DNA of 64,000 nt from Fistularia commersonii (lineage: Eukaryota; Chordata; Actinopteri; Syngnathiformes; Fistulariidae): NCBI GenBank assembly GCA_037954325.1, contig JBBMNZ010000013.1, positions 11,837,001 through 11,901,000 of the forward strand, read 5' to 3'. Both the position numbers and the translations under genes were made by a program. Positions 1 through 18,802 of the stretch are shown here, one piece after another. Each line of letters opens with the position of its first letter. The first letter of the stretch is position 1. A model generated the notes under the pieces. It was given only the letters and a program-made list of their open reading frames with translations, was not told the origin of the DNA and did no database searches.

Positions 1-938
1 CTGAGAGAAAACAAGAAATCCCTTTGAAAGTACAAAGGAGGCATGTGTTTTCTGAATCGTCCTCCGTTTTACTTTTACATTCTTTATTCAACAGTTTGGC
101 CTGGAAGGCCAGCATCCACTCTGCATTGTCCTGTGATTCAGACGTCCTAAACCGTTATGGCGATTTTAACGTTGATCAATGTAATCCGCTGCAAGATTAA
201 AGTTATTTTCAGTAAGGCTTTGCTGCATGTCCATCTGATTCCGCATATCGACTGTCAATGCTTCTTTTATTTTTGTCTTTTTTTTTTTCAGATTATGAAA
301 CTGTGTTCCACCAATGCTACAAGTCTGACGGTGCAATCGGGGAGATTAAAAAGCTCGTCTTTTCTCGTTATCACTCCTTGCTTTTGCTCCAGCCGGCATC
401 TCAGCGGCAGCCTGAGATCTTTTCATGTTTTTGCATCACACAGATTTCAGATATTCCTCTGACTATATCTATCAAAATCTGTTTTACATTATGACACCAA
501 CATTCTTTTTAACCAATTTGGTGCTAACGATGGCAATTCGGTTTTTGACCAATGCACACCATGTTGCCAGTGAGCATTGCTCCTCCATCTTCTTAGCCAT
601 TCTCCTCACAGATCTCATTCATGAAACCAAGAATCAGTCATTTCACCTCATACTAATGCATTTAAATGCAACTCCTATTGCCTAGTAATGAAAAAAAAAA
701 ATCATTAAATCTTAACATTATCATTACTTTTTGTTTACTTGGGAATTATTTTGGTCTCTGGTCACGAGTCAACGATCACAAAATGATGGTGCCGGACCTC
801 TTGTCACCATTCTGCCCAGTTTCAGGTCATACTGGTCACTAATATTGTTTTATAATGGTCACGCACTGCTTCTCGCACCTTATTATGCAGACAGTAATTC
901 TAAGCAGGAGTCTATTTCTGTCTGTTATCTGCGGCCAG
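1..938 (+). other. aga intron 2 (part)
   Basis: This is AT-rich intron sequence upstream of the first aga exon in the window. I see no repeat of known type. One poly-pyrimidine tract ending in cag at 289-291 is followed by about 200 open bases, but no donor or homology supports an exon. Confidence 0.6.
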
Positions 939-9207
<8,269 letters not shown>

Positions 9208-9285
9208 ATAATCATGGCTAAATTGAACCAGCAATACTTGTTAAAGTTTTCTTTTTTTTTTTATACATACTGTATGTCATGCTTG

Positions 9286-9291
9286 AATAAA
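9286..9291 (+). terminator. poly(A) signal of aga
   Basis: A canonical AATAAA lies 79 bp after the aga stop codon. It is the first such hexamer downstream on the plus strand, so the 3' UTR is probably only about 100 nt. Confidence 0.75.
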
Positions 9292-9316
9292 TGAAGCAAA
9301 TTACCTTTTCCATTCT

Positions 9317-9322
9317 TTTATT
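9317..9322 (-). terminator. poly(A) signal of neil3
   Basis: TTTATT on the plus strand gives AATAAA on the minus strand, about 230 bp after the neil3 stop. A second minus-strand AATAAA at 9499-9504 lies only about 46 bp after the stop and could be an alternative. Confidence 0.6.
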
Positions 9323-9549
9323 TAGATTCAGTGTTCTTATCAACATTGGACTCACAAAATATTGGACATGAATAATAATCAAAAGCCAGAGGAAACAACA
9401 GAAACCAGATGGTAGAAGATGTACTTGTGGGAAAAAGACAAAATCCTTTATAAATATATGGTTTTAAAACATGATACGTATAGATATATTTGTCAATGTT
9501 TATTAAAAAAAAAATCATTAATAGCGCAGGATTTCCTTTAAAAAGAACT

Positions 9550-9732
9550 TTAGCATCCAGGTAGGATTGATACACTCGGCCTGTTCTCTGCCCACTGGAA
9601 AAAGCCGCACTGTTTATCCTTTCTGAAGCTGCAAGTGTAAAAATTCCGGCCATTGTTGGGTCCCAGTTTCAGGACCGTCCTCATTAAACATCGCTTCCCG
9701 TGGTGACAAGAAGGGAAGTGCAAGTCAGCCCA
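9550..9732 (-). CDS. neil3: neil3 exon 10 (second GRF finger, C-terminus)
   Basis: The acceptor is tgttgcag. The exon encodes WADLHFPSCHHGKRCLMRTV, LKLGPNNGRNFYTCSF and KQCGFFQWAENRP, and ends SILPGC and stop at 9550-9552. The ILPGC tail is very close to the human C-terminus. Confidence 0.96.
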   Translation of the reverse strand, partial: WADLHFPSCHHGKRCLMRTVLKLGPNNGRNFYTCSFRKDKQCGFFQWAENRPSVSILPGC

Positions 9733-12700
9733 CTGCAACAGAGGATAAATGTTTTATTAGCTAAGTTGGGAACTTTTATTTCAGTTATTTAAATTCAACG
9801 CAAACTCCAATGTTTGTAGACAGACTTAAGCTCAAGATACTCAGAAAGTGAGTTATTTTCAAGGCGACACAATGCCACAGGGAAGAGCTGTTTTCCATTT
9901 TCACCTCAAAGAAGTTACACTTTGTCTCTCTGGGAAGTGAGCAGGCATAAAACTGCCGTCCCTTATTCTCCCCCTCCTTGTGGACCAATCTGAGAACAGC
10001 TGGACGACCATGGGATGTGCAGCAAGGGGCGCTGGGACTTGACGGAGTGGAGGAGCTGCCACTTTCCCCCTCTATTCTGTGTCTCCTTATGTGAATCATG
10101 AAACAAAGGCATTAGTTTGAAATAAGTAGGAATAAAAAAAAAAAAAAAAAAAAACATCAACCCTTTTAAGAGAACAAACACCCTCTTTAAACAAGTTTGG
10201 TGATTCAAGTGCTTTGTGTTTACTATAAACTAACAGTGCAGTGTTAAAAATTCCACAGTCAGATCCTTCCTTATACCACTTATTTTCCTGAAGTTACCAA
10301 AAAAGCTTCTCTTATAAACTTACTCATGAATAGGCGAGTGGGGGATTCACTCACCCTGAGTTGGGGGTTCCATTTTGAGCCTTGTTACTGTGAAAGGGAC
10401 TGTGATCAATTCTCATTTTCTTGGGTGGGTGACTGTAGGAGGCCAGTGATTCCCCATTGCAGAGCTCGACACTTTGCTTCTGCGAGCCACCAGAGGCATA
10501 ATTGGGGCTTGTTGTCCCTTGGCAGTCTCTGTATTTGCACGAACCTCGGTCTGCCGCCAAGGAATTAAAATGACTGCCGGCTGGGGACAGAGGGGGGTTT
10601 ACAGGCTTTGGCTTCTTGCTCAAGTCAGAGAAAACAAGGGTGGAAGTCCCAAAAGCCGACCTCCAGTTGACTTTGAGCTCCTGTTGTGGTTTCTTGAAGG
10701 CGGTGCAGGGGTATTTGATCAAATCGGTGGTGATGGGCGATGCCTCAGTGCTAATGTCGCATTTGTGGACTGTGGAGAGGGAGCCGGAGCAAGAAATGCA
10801 GTTCATGTTCAGCAATTTGCATTCACGTCTAAAGCAGTGGCTACTCTCATAAAAGGTCACCGTTAGCATGGTTAGTTGCCATGACTTTCACCACTAGATA
10901 GTGGAGTACTGTGCTTGATAGGACTATAAAACCTTACATCATCTCTGCAGATGATGCAGAAGTTGCTGGAAACATATCTGTCTTCCGCTATGGTTAGGCA
11001 GATGCTAAAGTGAAAAGGTACTTAAGTTTTTTTTTTCCCCAAGATAACCACCAAAATCATGCTTGGAAGTACTGAGAGGGCTAGGAAGTAAAGAAACGGC
11101 TACTGGTAGCAGTTATTTTGTACTGATTATTCAAAAGAATGATGTAATTCAGAAAAATGTAGGTCGAATCAGCTGCTTCCTCTTTAGAAACATACTCAAA
11201 GCTAAAACCTAAAAATAACTAAAATTCAATAAACCAAAATTACAAACTGAAGGTTACTATCATTCGATGTTGAAATCAGATATAACCGTCCCTGGGGAGG
11301 TTTGAGAGAAGCACATTTTGCTGCCTTTTATTTCCATTCCCATGAACTTTTCATGAACGCACAGTGTTCACCTGTTTTGCACTTTCCTCTTGATGTGTGA
11401 AAACACATACATTTCCATTCAACGAAGAGCATTTTCTCTCAAACTTAAGAGACAGCAGCTGACGTACACTCAAAGTAGCATTGTGTACAACATTGTACTT
11501 ACAGCAGTAAGCCTGTCAGTATAGTGCCCCTACACAGGCCAGCGGTTTGATGCCTTTCTGAAGTAATTAAATGTGTATGTATGACAACCTCTAGATGGGA
11601 TCCCTTAGCCGAACAGTGAGACAACATCTATTATAATAACCCCTGCTAACAGGATATTCTTGGAGCACACTTGAAGTCAGACACTATGAAGCTTGAGAAT
11701 TGCACTGACCCGGGGGTCTGGGCGTGAGGCAGGCATCACACGCTGCTGCTGTAGGCAGATTGATGAGTGTGCAGAGTTGGCAGGCCCAGTCCTCTTCCTC
11801 CTTTTTAGCCACGCTGTCACTGAGTCCCTCATTGCGTGCCTGGCCAATTAAATTGGTTCTGATGGGGAGTGTACTAGGAGAAAATAAATACAAATAAGAA
11901 AATGAACTGATCTTAACGAACCTGTTAGGGAAATTATTTCTCTCTGTATTGGGTGCACAAATTCATTGAACACAGGAGTGATTATACTATGCAACCAGTG
12001 TCTGGGACTAAACCTAATGGATTAAATAGGTTATAATTTGGCATATTTGCCTTGATGAGGTTAAACTCACATACTTTGAGACAAGAATTCTATATTACTA
12101 TCTAGAATGGGGTTTGCAATCTGCAGCTCTTTGATCCCTCTGATGCAGCTCCCTGTGGCTTTTGAAAATAATTAACAGGTATTTAATAAATTTTTTTTTT
12201 TTAGTTTGTTTATTTTTAACTTTAATTTTAAATTTGAAGATAAGAGATTTCACAAAAACAAGAAGGACCCAAATAGACATTGATTATTTTGCGTAAAAGT
12301 AACCTTCAACCCAATTTCTTTTTTTCAGAGTTCAAAATGTTGTTGTATGCAGAAATGTTATTTACTTTTCTCTGCAGTTCATGGATTTAAAAAAATGCAA
12401 CACATATTTTGTTTATACATAGCAGAGTGGCAAAATAATAACATAATATGCCATGATAATTCATTTTAAATTTCAAAACAGTTCCGTGGCACCCGGTGTT
12501 TTCTTTACAGTGGGGAAAGGGGTCCAAATGACCATATGTAACCATTATTAATTAAGACCAAGTCCACTGTATTTGGCTATTTTCACTTTAGCGTGCCTTA
12601 TTGCTTGAAACTAAAAGTTATTAAACTTACAGGAATTTAGCAGAATGAATGAATGAATCCAGAACATTTTACACAAATTATGCATAAAATAAATGTTGAT

Positions 12701-15700
12701 AAAAATGCAGGGAATTAGTTGCAGGACGGCAAGTACAAAATAGACAACAGACATAAATCATACAATAACTGATATTGTACCTGACCCTAAATTGGGCGTA
12801 TGCATACTTTTGAGTTAAAGGCTGACATTTCATGTAGCGTCTGCACACATACCAGAAGGCAAAGTGTTTTATGTCACAGCTCCAAGCACACACATTAGTC
12901 CTGACATAAAGCTACACTATGTTTGACAAGAGAGCAAATCTGCAGTACCAATAGTCATGACAGGGAAAAGTAGTGGTGGCCTTCAGGAAACTTTTTATGC
13001 AGGCTGCTTTATCAGCTGTGTAATATGTTGTATGGCTTCAAGCTCTAACCCTTCGCAAAGCCTTGCTCAAACACAACCCAGGAGGTGTTGAGTCTGTGCC
13101 CTGCCTGGCAAACACAGTCTTATACGCACATTAATTTCCCCCCAATAACGTTTCCTGCTCCCTGCCAAGCCCATCTGCCTGCAAAGATGGCCTCTCCCAA
13201 TGAGAATGACTTCTCAGAAAACCTCTAGAGTTTCGGTAAAAACTAGATTTTAGAAACAATTACAGCGATCTTTCCAACATTACTTTTTGGTATATCCAGT
13301 TATAAATGATAAACAAATAACATCACAATATCATATCAAAAGCTGAATACAAAAGCAAAATTATCAAATGGATGGGTATCACCAAGTCACAAAAAAATAA
13401 ACACATTTTTCCAAACATTTACCAACATTTAAATTGGTACAGAATGACCAAAAAATAATTATCAAGAAGTGATGCAAAAATTGAAGAAAATGACGAGCAT
13501 TTTCACATTGGTCGCAAAACATTTCTCAAATATATTGCTTGTCAGTGAAATGATTTCAGATCACTTATGGTGTTTCAAAATGAAAGAACGGGACTTGTCC
13601 TGTACTGAAAAGGTATTTTACAAAGAAAATAACTAAACAAAAAGAGCAGAAAACAATCATTTGATGATAAGTCATCTGTTACTCTTATACTTTTTTTAAA
13701 TTCTTGATAAATAAGGATCTATGTTATGGCAATTGTAATTGCATTGATCTTACTGACGACATAGGTGATTCAATGTTGGCTTTAAACTACTTAAACTTTA
13801 AATTATTAATAAAAAAAAAAACAAAAAAAAAAAACACAATCATCTTGTAATACCCCTCTGTAAGAAACTCAAGACAAAAACTTAAAATGTGACTGCTTTT
13901 ACCTTACGTCAACCCTGCTGGGATCTGCTTTCTGACAGCGCTCACAGAAGTAAGTCATCCTGCTGTTGTCTCCAAGACGACAGACTGTGATGACATGAAA
14001 GCACTGGCAGCACTGGGATCTCTTGTAGACTTTGTAATGTTTGTACAGAGGAGAGCCAGATTTGCGACACTGATAGAGACAAGGGCGGACGAGAGTGAAT
14101 ATAAAGCACGAGCAAAAAAAGAGAATGAGAAGAGCATTTACCCGTCCTTATACGTCTATTATGCACGGTTAGAAAATAATAACATCTATTCCCGAGGCAG
14201 AGAGGATGGCTTTGGCTCCTTGTCGGCCGCGGAGGTAATTGATCAAGTTTGTCTAAGTGTGGCGCTCGGGAAGAAAAGGTGACGGAAAAAGAGGTATACA
14301 AACAAAACAAGAGTCTGACCTTGTAAAACAGAAGAGTAAAATCTCGCGTCATCTTCACCAGGTGTCGGATCTGCTCTTCCGAGAGGTGCTCAACCTGAGT
14401 GCGAGGTGGCACTTGGTTATACTTCACAAGCAGAATACATGAATGCTCATTCACTAAGTCTTGATGCTCAACTAAACACAGGATTCCCTTGCCCAGATAA
14501 TCACCAACACAAGCAGACATGCAGTTAAAAGAAAAGACTCTCAGATGTAAAAATGTCAAATCATAGAATCAGTAGCCCAGCTTTGTTGTTTTGTAATAAA
14601 AAGGTTTGAAAGCGCACCCAAGTGCCATCTTCGAGGACTGAGTGGCTCTACTTACTAGCTTTCCGAGTGGCGTGATAGACAAGTTCCTTTCTTCCTATTG
14701 CCATCTATATCTTCCTAAGTGTAAACACTGTGTGTTTTGGTGGAACATTTTGTTACATTTGCAGTAAAAAAAGGTTGTAGAAAATAAGGATCCCCAAAAA
14801 ACTATTCCAAATATGTCCCCACTCATTCTTACTAGTATTAAAAAACATCAATTGTTTTGTTTCATCCAAAATTTGAGCTCATTTATTTACTGTAAGAGGT
14901 CATTTTACTCATGATTTTCAGGTTATTTGAACCCCGTTTCCGGCAGTTCATTTTTAATTCTCTGTCAATGTGTTGCTTATGGTCAAGTAATTTAAACATT
15001 TTCAGGTTATTGCCTCTCAGTTTTCTGGTCATTTTTTTTTACCACTGTTAAGATGATTTCTTGTTAATTTTCGGGTAATTTCCTGCTCACCCACCAACTC
15101 AATCTAGAAACTGCATTTATATTAAAGAGTTCCAGTCACCAGCAGACGACAGAGCACTCTGAAAATATAATTTTTCTGTACATTTTGCTCGATGAAAAAC
15201 ATTTTAAATTAATGAAAAATATTGGTTTTGTGATATGAAGGTCTTCAGGGCTGCCCTTTGAATATATGAATTTAAATGGAGCAAAAATTCTACACACATT
15301 ACAGGAAATAGGAGAACAGCCTTTCCAAACTGAGCAGAAAAGGCGGCATATCTGTGCCGCACTGCGCCTTTTTTTTGTCTTTTCCTGGCTTCACCCCTTC
15401 ATTGAAATGCATCCTTCAATAATAGGGGGGGCTTAAACTTTTTCAGTGAGGCTTGTCTTGAATTTTCACCCTCTTTTCTCCTCCTCCGCTAAACACAATC
15501 CATCATCTTTTCCTCACTTTCACGGCTGGGTGTAAGCCCGAGTCAAACAGGGCTTCGTTTTTAATGATGTTGCCGACTCCCGGCATGACAGCCTGGTCTA
15601 GGAGAACGTCACAGAGCATCCTGCTCGTCTGGCTCCTCACTGCCTCCGTAGAGCAAGAGAAGCTGAACTTTGAGGAGCACACATCCAGACTCTGCAGAGC

Positions 15701-18182
15701 TCGCACCCTCTGCTCACAGTCCTCCGTCAACCTGCAAACACACACTTGTCTTGTACTGGGAGAGTTTGGAAAACATATGGCCGCTGTTAATACAAGCACA
15801 CAAAGAGGTCAAACCGGCCCCTTGTGAGGTTATACATTTCAAAATTGCTTCTCTAGTGTGTTTTGTTCCAGTTTGTGTGCTGTGGGATAGAGGAGCAGGG
15901 GTGACACTTCCAGACAATAGAAATAAATATCTGTCCATTGAACAATACATTGGAACATCACAGTAAATGATCGCGACAAATGTTGAACCAAAAGGCTGTT
16001 TTTTTCACGCAACAATAGCCACTTTCATCAAATGGAGCTAATGTGGGACAGGCTCACTGAAAGAGACTCATGCCCCAAGGTGAACTCAAGTCACCTCAAT
16101 CTATCTAGGCTGGTTGGTGTCCCTGTTACCTTATTTCCACTGTGCTGTCAAAGAAGCACACGGTGTCGTTAGTCAGAAGTATTTCAAGCGCTGGGATCGA
16201 GCCATTCCTATCCTTCCGCTCAGCAGGGTTTATCCGGATTGATCCGTTCATACCAAAGTGGACTCTAAAAGATGTTATAATGAAAGCAAGAACAGTGTGT
16301 CAAGACAGCCAGTCTCAGCTCAACAACAGGCCAGACATGTGGTATGGAAGATGGAAAGTACATTATGTATAACAGGAATAGCACAAGCTCTGTCTCTGCA
16401 GATACACTACCTTTGCAATAAACAACCTGACTACTCAAACATCCACCCCCCCTTGTCCCTCACAGGTAATTTCTTGCTGATTTCCAAATATTTTCAATCT
16501 GCAGCAGAACGGTCTACAAGGCAAATATCAGCCAAAATCAGATAACAATGAATTGGCTTTAAAAACACAAACTTCTTGCAGCAGACCAGGGGACAAACAG
16601 CAGGCAATCCTCAAAATATCAGATGATGCACACAACTTGTTTGAGAAGGTTGGTGGGGGTCAACGTAATTCACCCGTCCATTGTCTGCCGCTTATCCTGC
16701 ACTCAGGATGGCAGGGGATGCTGGAGCCTATCCCAGCTGTCATCAGGTGAGAGGCGGGGGGAACACCCTGGACCGGGCGCCAGTCAATCGCGACAATTAT
16801 GATTCAATTATTGAATGGGGAAACAATTGGGAATTGATGAATTAAAAAGGCGCTTCTTTTTAAGTTTGCCTTGTATTTTTATTTTTGAAAAGAAGCTTTG
16901 TTAAAATATTGTAACGATGTTGGGGTTTCACTGATGCTTGTCTTCTGTGTGATTTTGGGGTTGCTGGGAATGATGTGGGTATGGTTTGAGGGTGCAATGA
17001 CTTCTGGGATATTTTCCTGGAATTGAATGGGGACAGTTGTATTGCATGCTTATGTGATGTGGCTGTGGCCAACAACAGCTATTGCTTATTAAACGTCAAC
17101 CGGGTGTTTTCCCTGACTAAAACGCTACAATATTGCTATAGTCTGAAAACTTACCAGTACAAGAGTCATGTACCAAAACCACAAGCTACTTTTACTGATT
17201 GATGGTTGACCACAAATAGAAGGCAGGTAAATCTTGTAAAAAAAATAAAAGCAAAAATAAAAATAAATAAATTGATTAAGAAAAAAAAAATCAAGAAGAA
17301 GGCGTGTCTTCGGGGTTCCTAAACACTTGCCAACTGTCAAAAAATGGTTTAATTAACTTATCACTTACTCAAAATGCTGATTACTACTTACTACTGCATA
17401 AAACAAAGATGAGCCCTTTTCATTTTTTTGTGTTTACTGACAAGCATTTGGTGATGTAGAGCACTGAAGGATTTTCGGTTTCTTGTACTTTTCAAGCCCC
17501 TGGAGGGCCAGATTTCCCTTTATGTGCCAATCATTATTGTTAGATTTATTTAAAAAAAACGGACACATTGAAAATGCTTGATTTATAGACCATGTACTGA
17601 GACATCATGATCCTTTATGCAGGTTGTACAAAGAGTTTGCATTTGGATCCGTCTGTAAAGGCAAATGTTGACAACATATGCAGTTTATACGAATACAAAT
17701 GCATACAAAATTATTCAACTGAGTGGCCTAGCAGATGTAAATAAGGTTTAAGACTTGTGACAATGTATGGATAATTGAATATATCGTGTCAACCCGTTTC
17801 CGTTGTAAATAAAGGACTTACAGGATGTGGAAAAATGTATAAAAAGGTGAAACTTCCGTACCTCAACGCTCTGACGCCAAAATACATGAAGAGCTCCTTC
17901 CCTAACGTTTTCACCCCGGTGTACTGACAACCGATGAGACGGTCAAACACATTTCCGTCCGTGTTGTGTCGCTAAAAACAGAGGTTGAGTTTAAGTTTAG
18001 CCGGAAGCAGAAAAATGGAAACAAAACAGGCCGCATATGTGACGTGTAGTCCCAGCGGCCCCGCGCGCCAGGAGCGACTTTACCGCAGCGAGGCTGCCTC
18101 GGATCTCTCTCAACTTCTGTCCCCTCGTCACTTTGGAACCGATTTTTTCTCCATTCAACGTGCACCCAGGGCCTTCGACCAT
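9550..18182 (-). CDS. neil3: endonuclease VIII-like 3 DNA glycosylase, complete
   Basis: This nuclear base-excision and crosslink-unhooking glycosylase acts on oxidised bases in single-stranded or forked DNA. Ten exons total 1743 nt, 580 residues and a stop; human NEIL3 has 605 residues. Domains in order are: MVEGPGC start, with Val2 as the expected active-site N-terminus after Met removal; catalytic-lysine motif TLGKELFMYFG (Lys58 here, Lys81 in human); H2TH core MPGVGNIIKNEALFDSGLHP; and FPG-type zinc finger with Cys231, 234, 253 and 256. These are followed by an NZF/RanBP2 finger WACQLCTLIN...CDACLT (Cys298, 301, 312 and 315), a divergent linker (about 322-480), and two GRF zinc fingers (about 481-520 and 529-570). 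All junctions are GT-AG and phase-consistent. The N-terminal domain is about 23 residues shorter than human. It converges with aga. Confidence 0.96.
9905..10085 (-). CDS. neil3: neil3 exon 9 (first GRF finger)
   Basis: The exon encodes RHRIEGESGSSSTPSSPSAP, then CTSHGRPAVLRLVHKEG and ENKGRQFYACSLPRETKCNF, ending at Glu before the Trp of exon 10. GRF zinc fingers bind single-stranded DNA in the family. The acceptor is cataag and the donor TTTGAG|gtgaaa. Confidence 0.94.
10355..10769 (-). CDS. neil3: neil3 exon 8 (disordered linker)
   Basis: This 415-nt exon begins VHKCDISTEASPITTDLIKY and contains PCTAFKKPQQELKVNWRSAF and GTSTLVFSDL. It then turns into low-conservation Ser/Pro-rich sequence ending NGTPNS. 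The KYPC...FGT-TLV block matches human; the rest is not alignable by eye. The donor is TCAGG|gtgagt. Confidence 0.93.
10770..11709 (-). other. neil3 intron 7
   Basis: Nothing beyond ordinary intron sequence was seen. Confidence 0.5.
11710..11873 (-). CDS. neil3: neil3 exon 7 (NZF zinc finger)
   Basis: The exon encodes TLPIRTNLIGQARNEG, then WACQLCTLINLP and ACDACLTPRPP. The C-x2-C...C-x2-C pattern with leading Trp is a RanBP2/NPL4-type finger, a class that binds ubiquitin in related proteins. The acceptor is ctcctag and the donor CCGG|gtcagt. Confidence 0.93.
11874..13902 (-). other. neil3 intron 6
   Basis: Intron between the FPG and NZF zinc-finger exons. It has A/T runs near 12190 and 13811-13836 and a short GAAT tract near 12643. 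No repeat family or exon was recognised. Confidence 0.5.
13903..14069 (-). CDS. neil3: neil3 exon 6 (FPG zinc finger)
   Basis: The exon encodes CRKSGSPLYKHYKVYKRSQC, then CQCFHVITVCRLGDNSRMTY and FCERCQKADPSRVDV. It holds two C-x2-C pairs. Two donors overlap: GAC|gtaagg and GTAAG|gtaaaa. Only the second keeps frame with exon 7. Confidence 0.93.
14320..14394 (-). CDS. neil3: neil3 exon 5
   Basis: This 75-nt, phase 0/0 exon encodes VEHLSEEQIRHLVKMTRDFT and LLFYK. The acceptor is cactcag and the donor TACAAG|gtcaga. Confidence 0.95.
14395..15517 (-). other. neil3 intron 4
   Basis: Ordinary intron sequence. A T-rich, pseudo-repetitive stretch with several 'tttcaggttatt' units lies at about 14918-15085, and nothing else was recognised. 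Confidence 0.45.
15518..15731 (-). CDS. neil3: neil3 exon 4 (H2TH)
   Basis: The exon encodes LTEDCEQRVRALQSLDVCSS, then MLCDVLLDQAVMPGVGNIIK and NEALFDSGLHPAVK. This is the helix-two-turn-helix DNA-binding core. The acceptor is gtttgcag and the donor GTGAAA|gtgagg in phase 0. Confidence 0.95.
16130..16264 (-). CDS. neil3: neil3 exon 3
   Basis: The exon encodes RVHFGMNGSIRINPAERKD, then NGSIPALEILL and TVCFFDSTVEIR. It matches the second half of the N-terminal beta-sandwich domain. The acceptor is atcttttag and the donor ATAAG|gtaaca. Confidence 0.94.
16675..16795 (-). repeat. dispersed teleost repeat, 3' part
   Basis: This piece in neil3 intron 2 reads, on the minus strand, gcgattgactggcgcc, then agctgggataggctccagca and gagtgcaggataagcggcag. 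The same blocks appear at 34831-34900 and 62351-62450. The family name is not assigned. Confidence 0.75.
17862..17971 (-). CDS. neil3: neil3 exon 2 (catalytic lysine)
   Basis: The acceptor is tgtttttag, itself an in-frame stop just upstream, so the exon cannot start earlier in this frame. It encodes RHNTDGNVFDRLIGC, then QYTGVKTLGKELFMYFGV. The lysine in TLGK aligns with human Lys81, the bifunctional glycosylase/lyase residue. The donor is TTGAG|gtacgg. Confidence 0.92.
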
Positions 18183-18260
18183 CTTCAGGTACAGTTATCC
18201 GGCCGAGCTTACGGTAAACGGCGGTGTGTCGGTCTGATAATAACATAAGAAAAGTCATAA
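18040..18260 (-). promoter_or_regulatory. CpG-rich start region of neil3
   Basis: Around the neil3 ATG the base composition shifts from AT-rich to GC- and CpG-rich, for example gcggccccgcgcgcc near 18055 and ccggccgagcttacgg near 18200. This fits a CpG-type promoter and 5' UTR. No TATA box was identified, and no transcription start can be placed from sequence alone. Confidence 0.5.
18084..18182 (-). CDS. neil3: neil3 exon 1
   Basis: ATG at 18182-18180 starts MVEGPGCTLNGEKI, which matches the NEIL3 N-terminus and fixes the start. The exon ends REIRGSLAA, and the donor GCTGCG|gtaaag is the only good one before an in-frame stop. It encodes 33 residues in phase 0. Confidence 0.88.
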
Positions 18261-18482
18261 AATCAAAAACCGGGTTCGTATAAAGGTTCTCAATCACGCG
18301 CCATTGCGTTTCAATTTCGAGCATGCGTACTTAGAATCAGGAAATGAGGTATTACGTCATAAACTGCCGTTTCCTCCACGTTATACAATGTTTGCTGCGC
18401 GTTTCAGATTCTTCACTCGAAACTTATATACTCATTTTCCAGTGTTTTTCATCTCCGTATTCAACGATACGACACACTTTGG

Positions 18483-18794
18483 CAGACCTGGACACTTTAC
18501 GGCCTGCGGGCCACATCCGGCCCGCCAAACAATTTTCTTGGAATATTTTTAACAAATATTTTCAATCAATGATAAATTCAGAAACTCTCTATATTTTTCC
18601 TTTTGTTTGATTTTGTATGGATGATTGCATTCAAAATAATGTCGGTGCATTTATATGATCATTAATGTTTAAGTTGAAATAAAATGCCGAAAAATGTAAA
18701 TATTTAAATTATAGTTTTCATATTGTTCAATTTACATGATATAGAAGTTAAATATAAAATGTGGCCCGCTTGCCGAAATAATTGCCCACCCCTG
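18483..18794. mobile_element. hAT-type MITE, copy 1
   Basis: This 312-bp element has imperfect terminal inverted repeats: CAGACCTGGACACTTTACGG at the left end, and CAGGGGTGGGCAAT as the reverse complement of the right end. It is flanked by CACTTTGG and GACTATGG, a 6/8 match and probably a worn 8-bp target-site duplication. It shares its body with the element at 51555-51908 and has no coding capacity. It lies about 300 bp upstream of the neil3 ATG. Confidence 0.8.
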
Positions 18795-18802
18795 GACTAT
18801 GG

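Noticed and set aside
75..140. Gcctggaaggcc stretch reading AWKAS, faintly like the aga exon 2 motif AAWRA
   Set aside because: Only a few residues agree, the frame breaks soon after, and none of the conserved cysteines follow.
292..494. Open stretch after a strong pyrimidine tract and cag in aga intron 2
   Set aside because: The translation matches nothing in the family, there is no suitable donor, and the aga exon order is complete without it.
10326..10866. Plus-strand open frames across 10.3-10.9 kb
   Set aside because: They are antisense shadows of the large neil3 exon 8.
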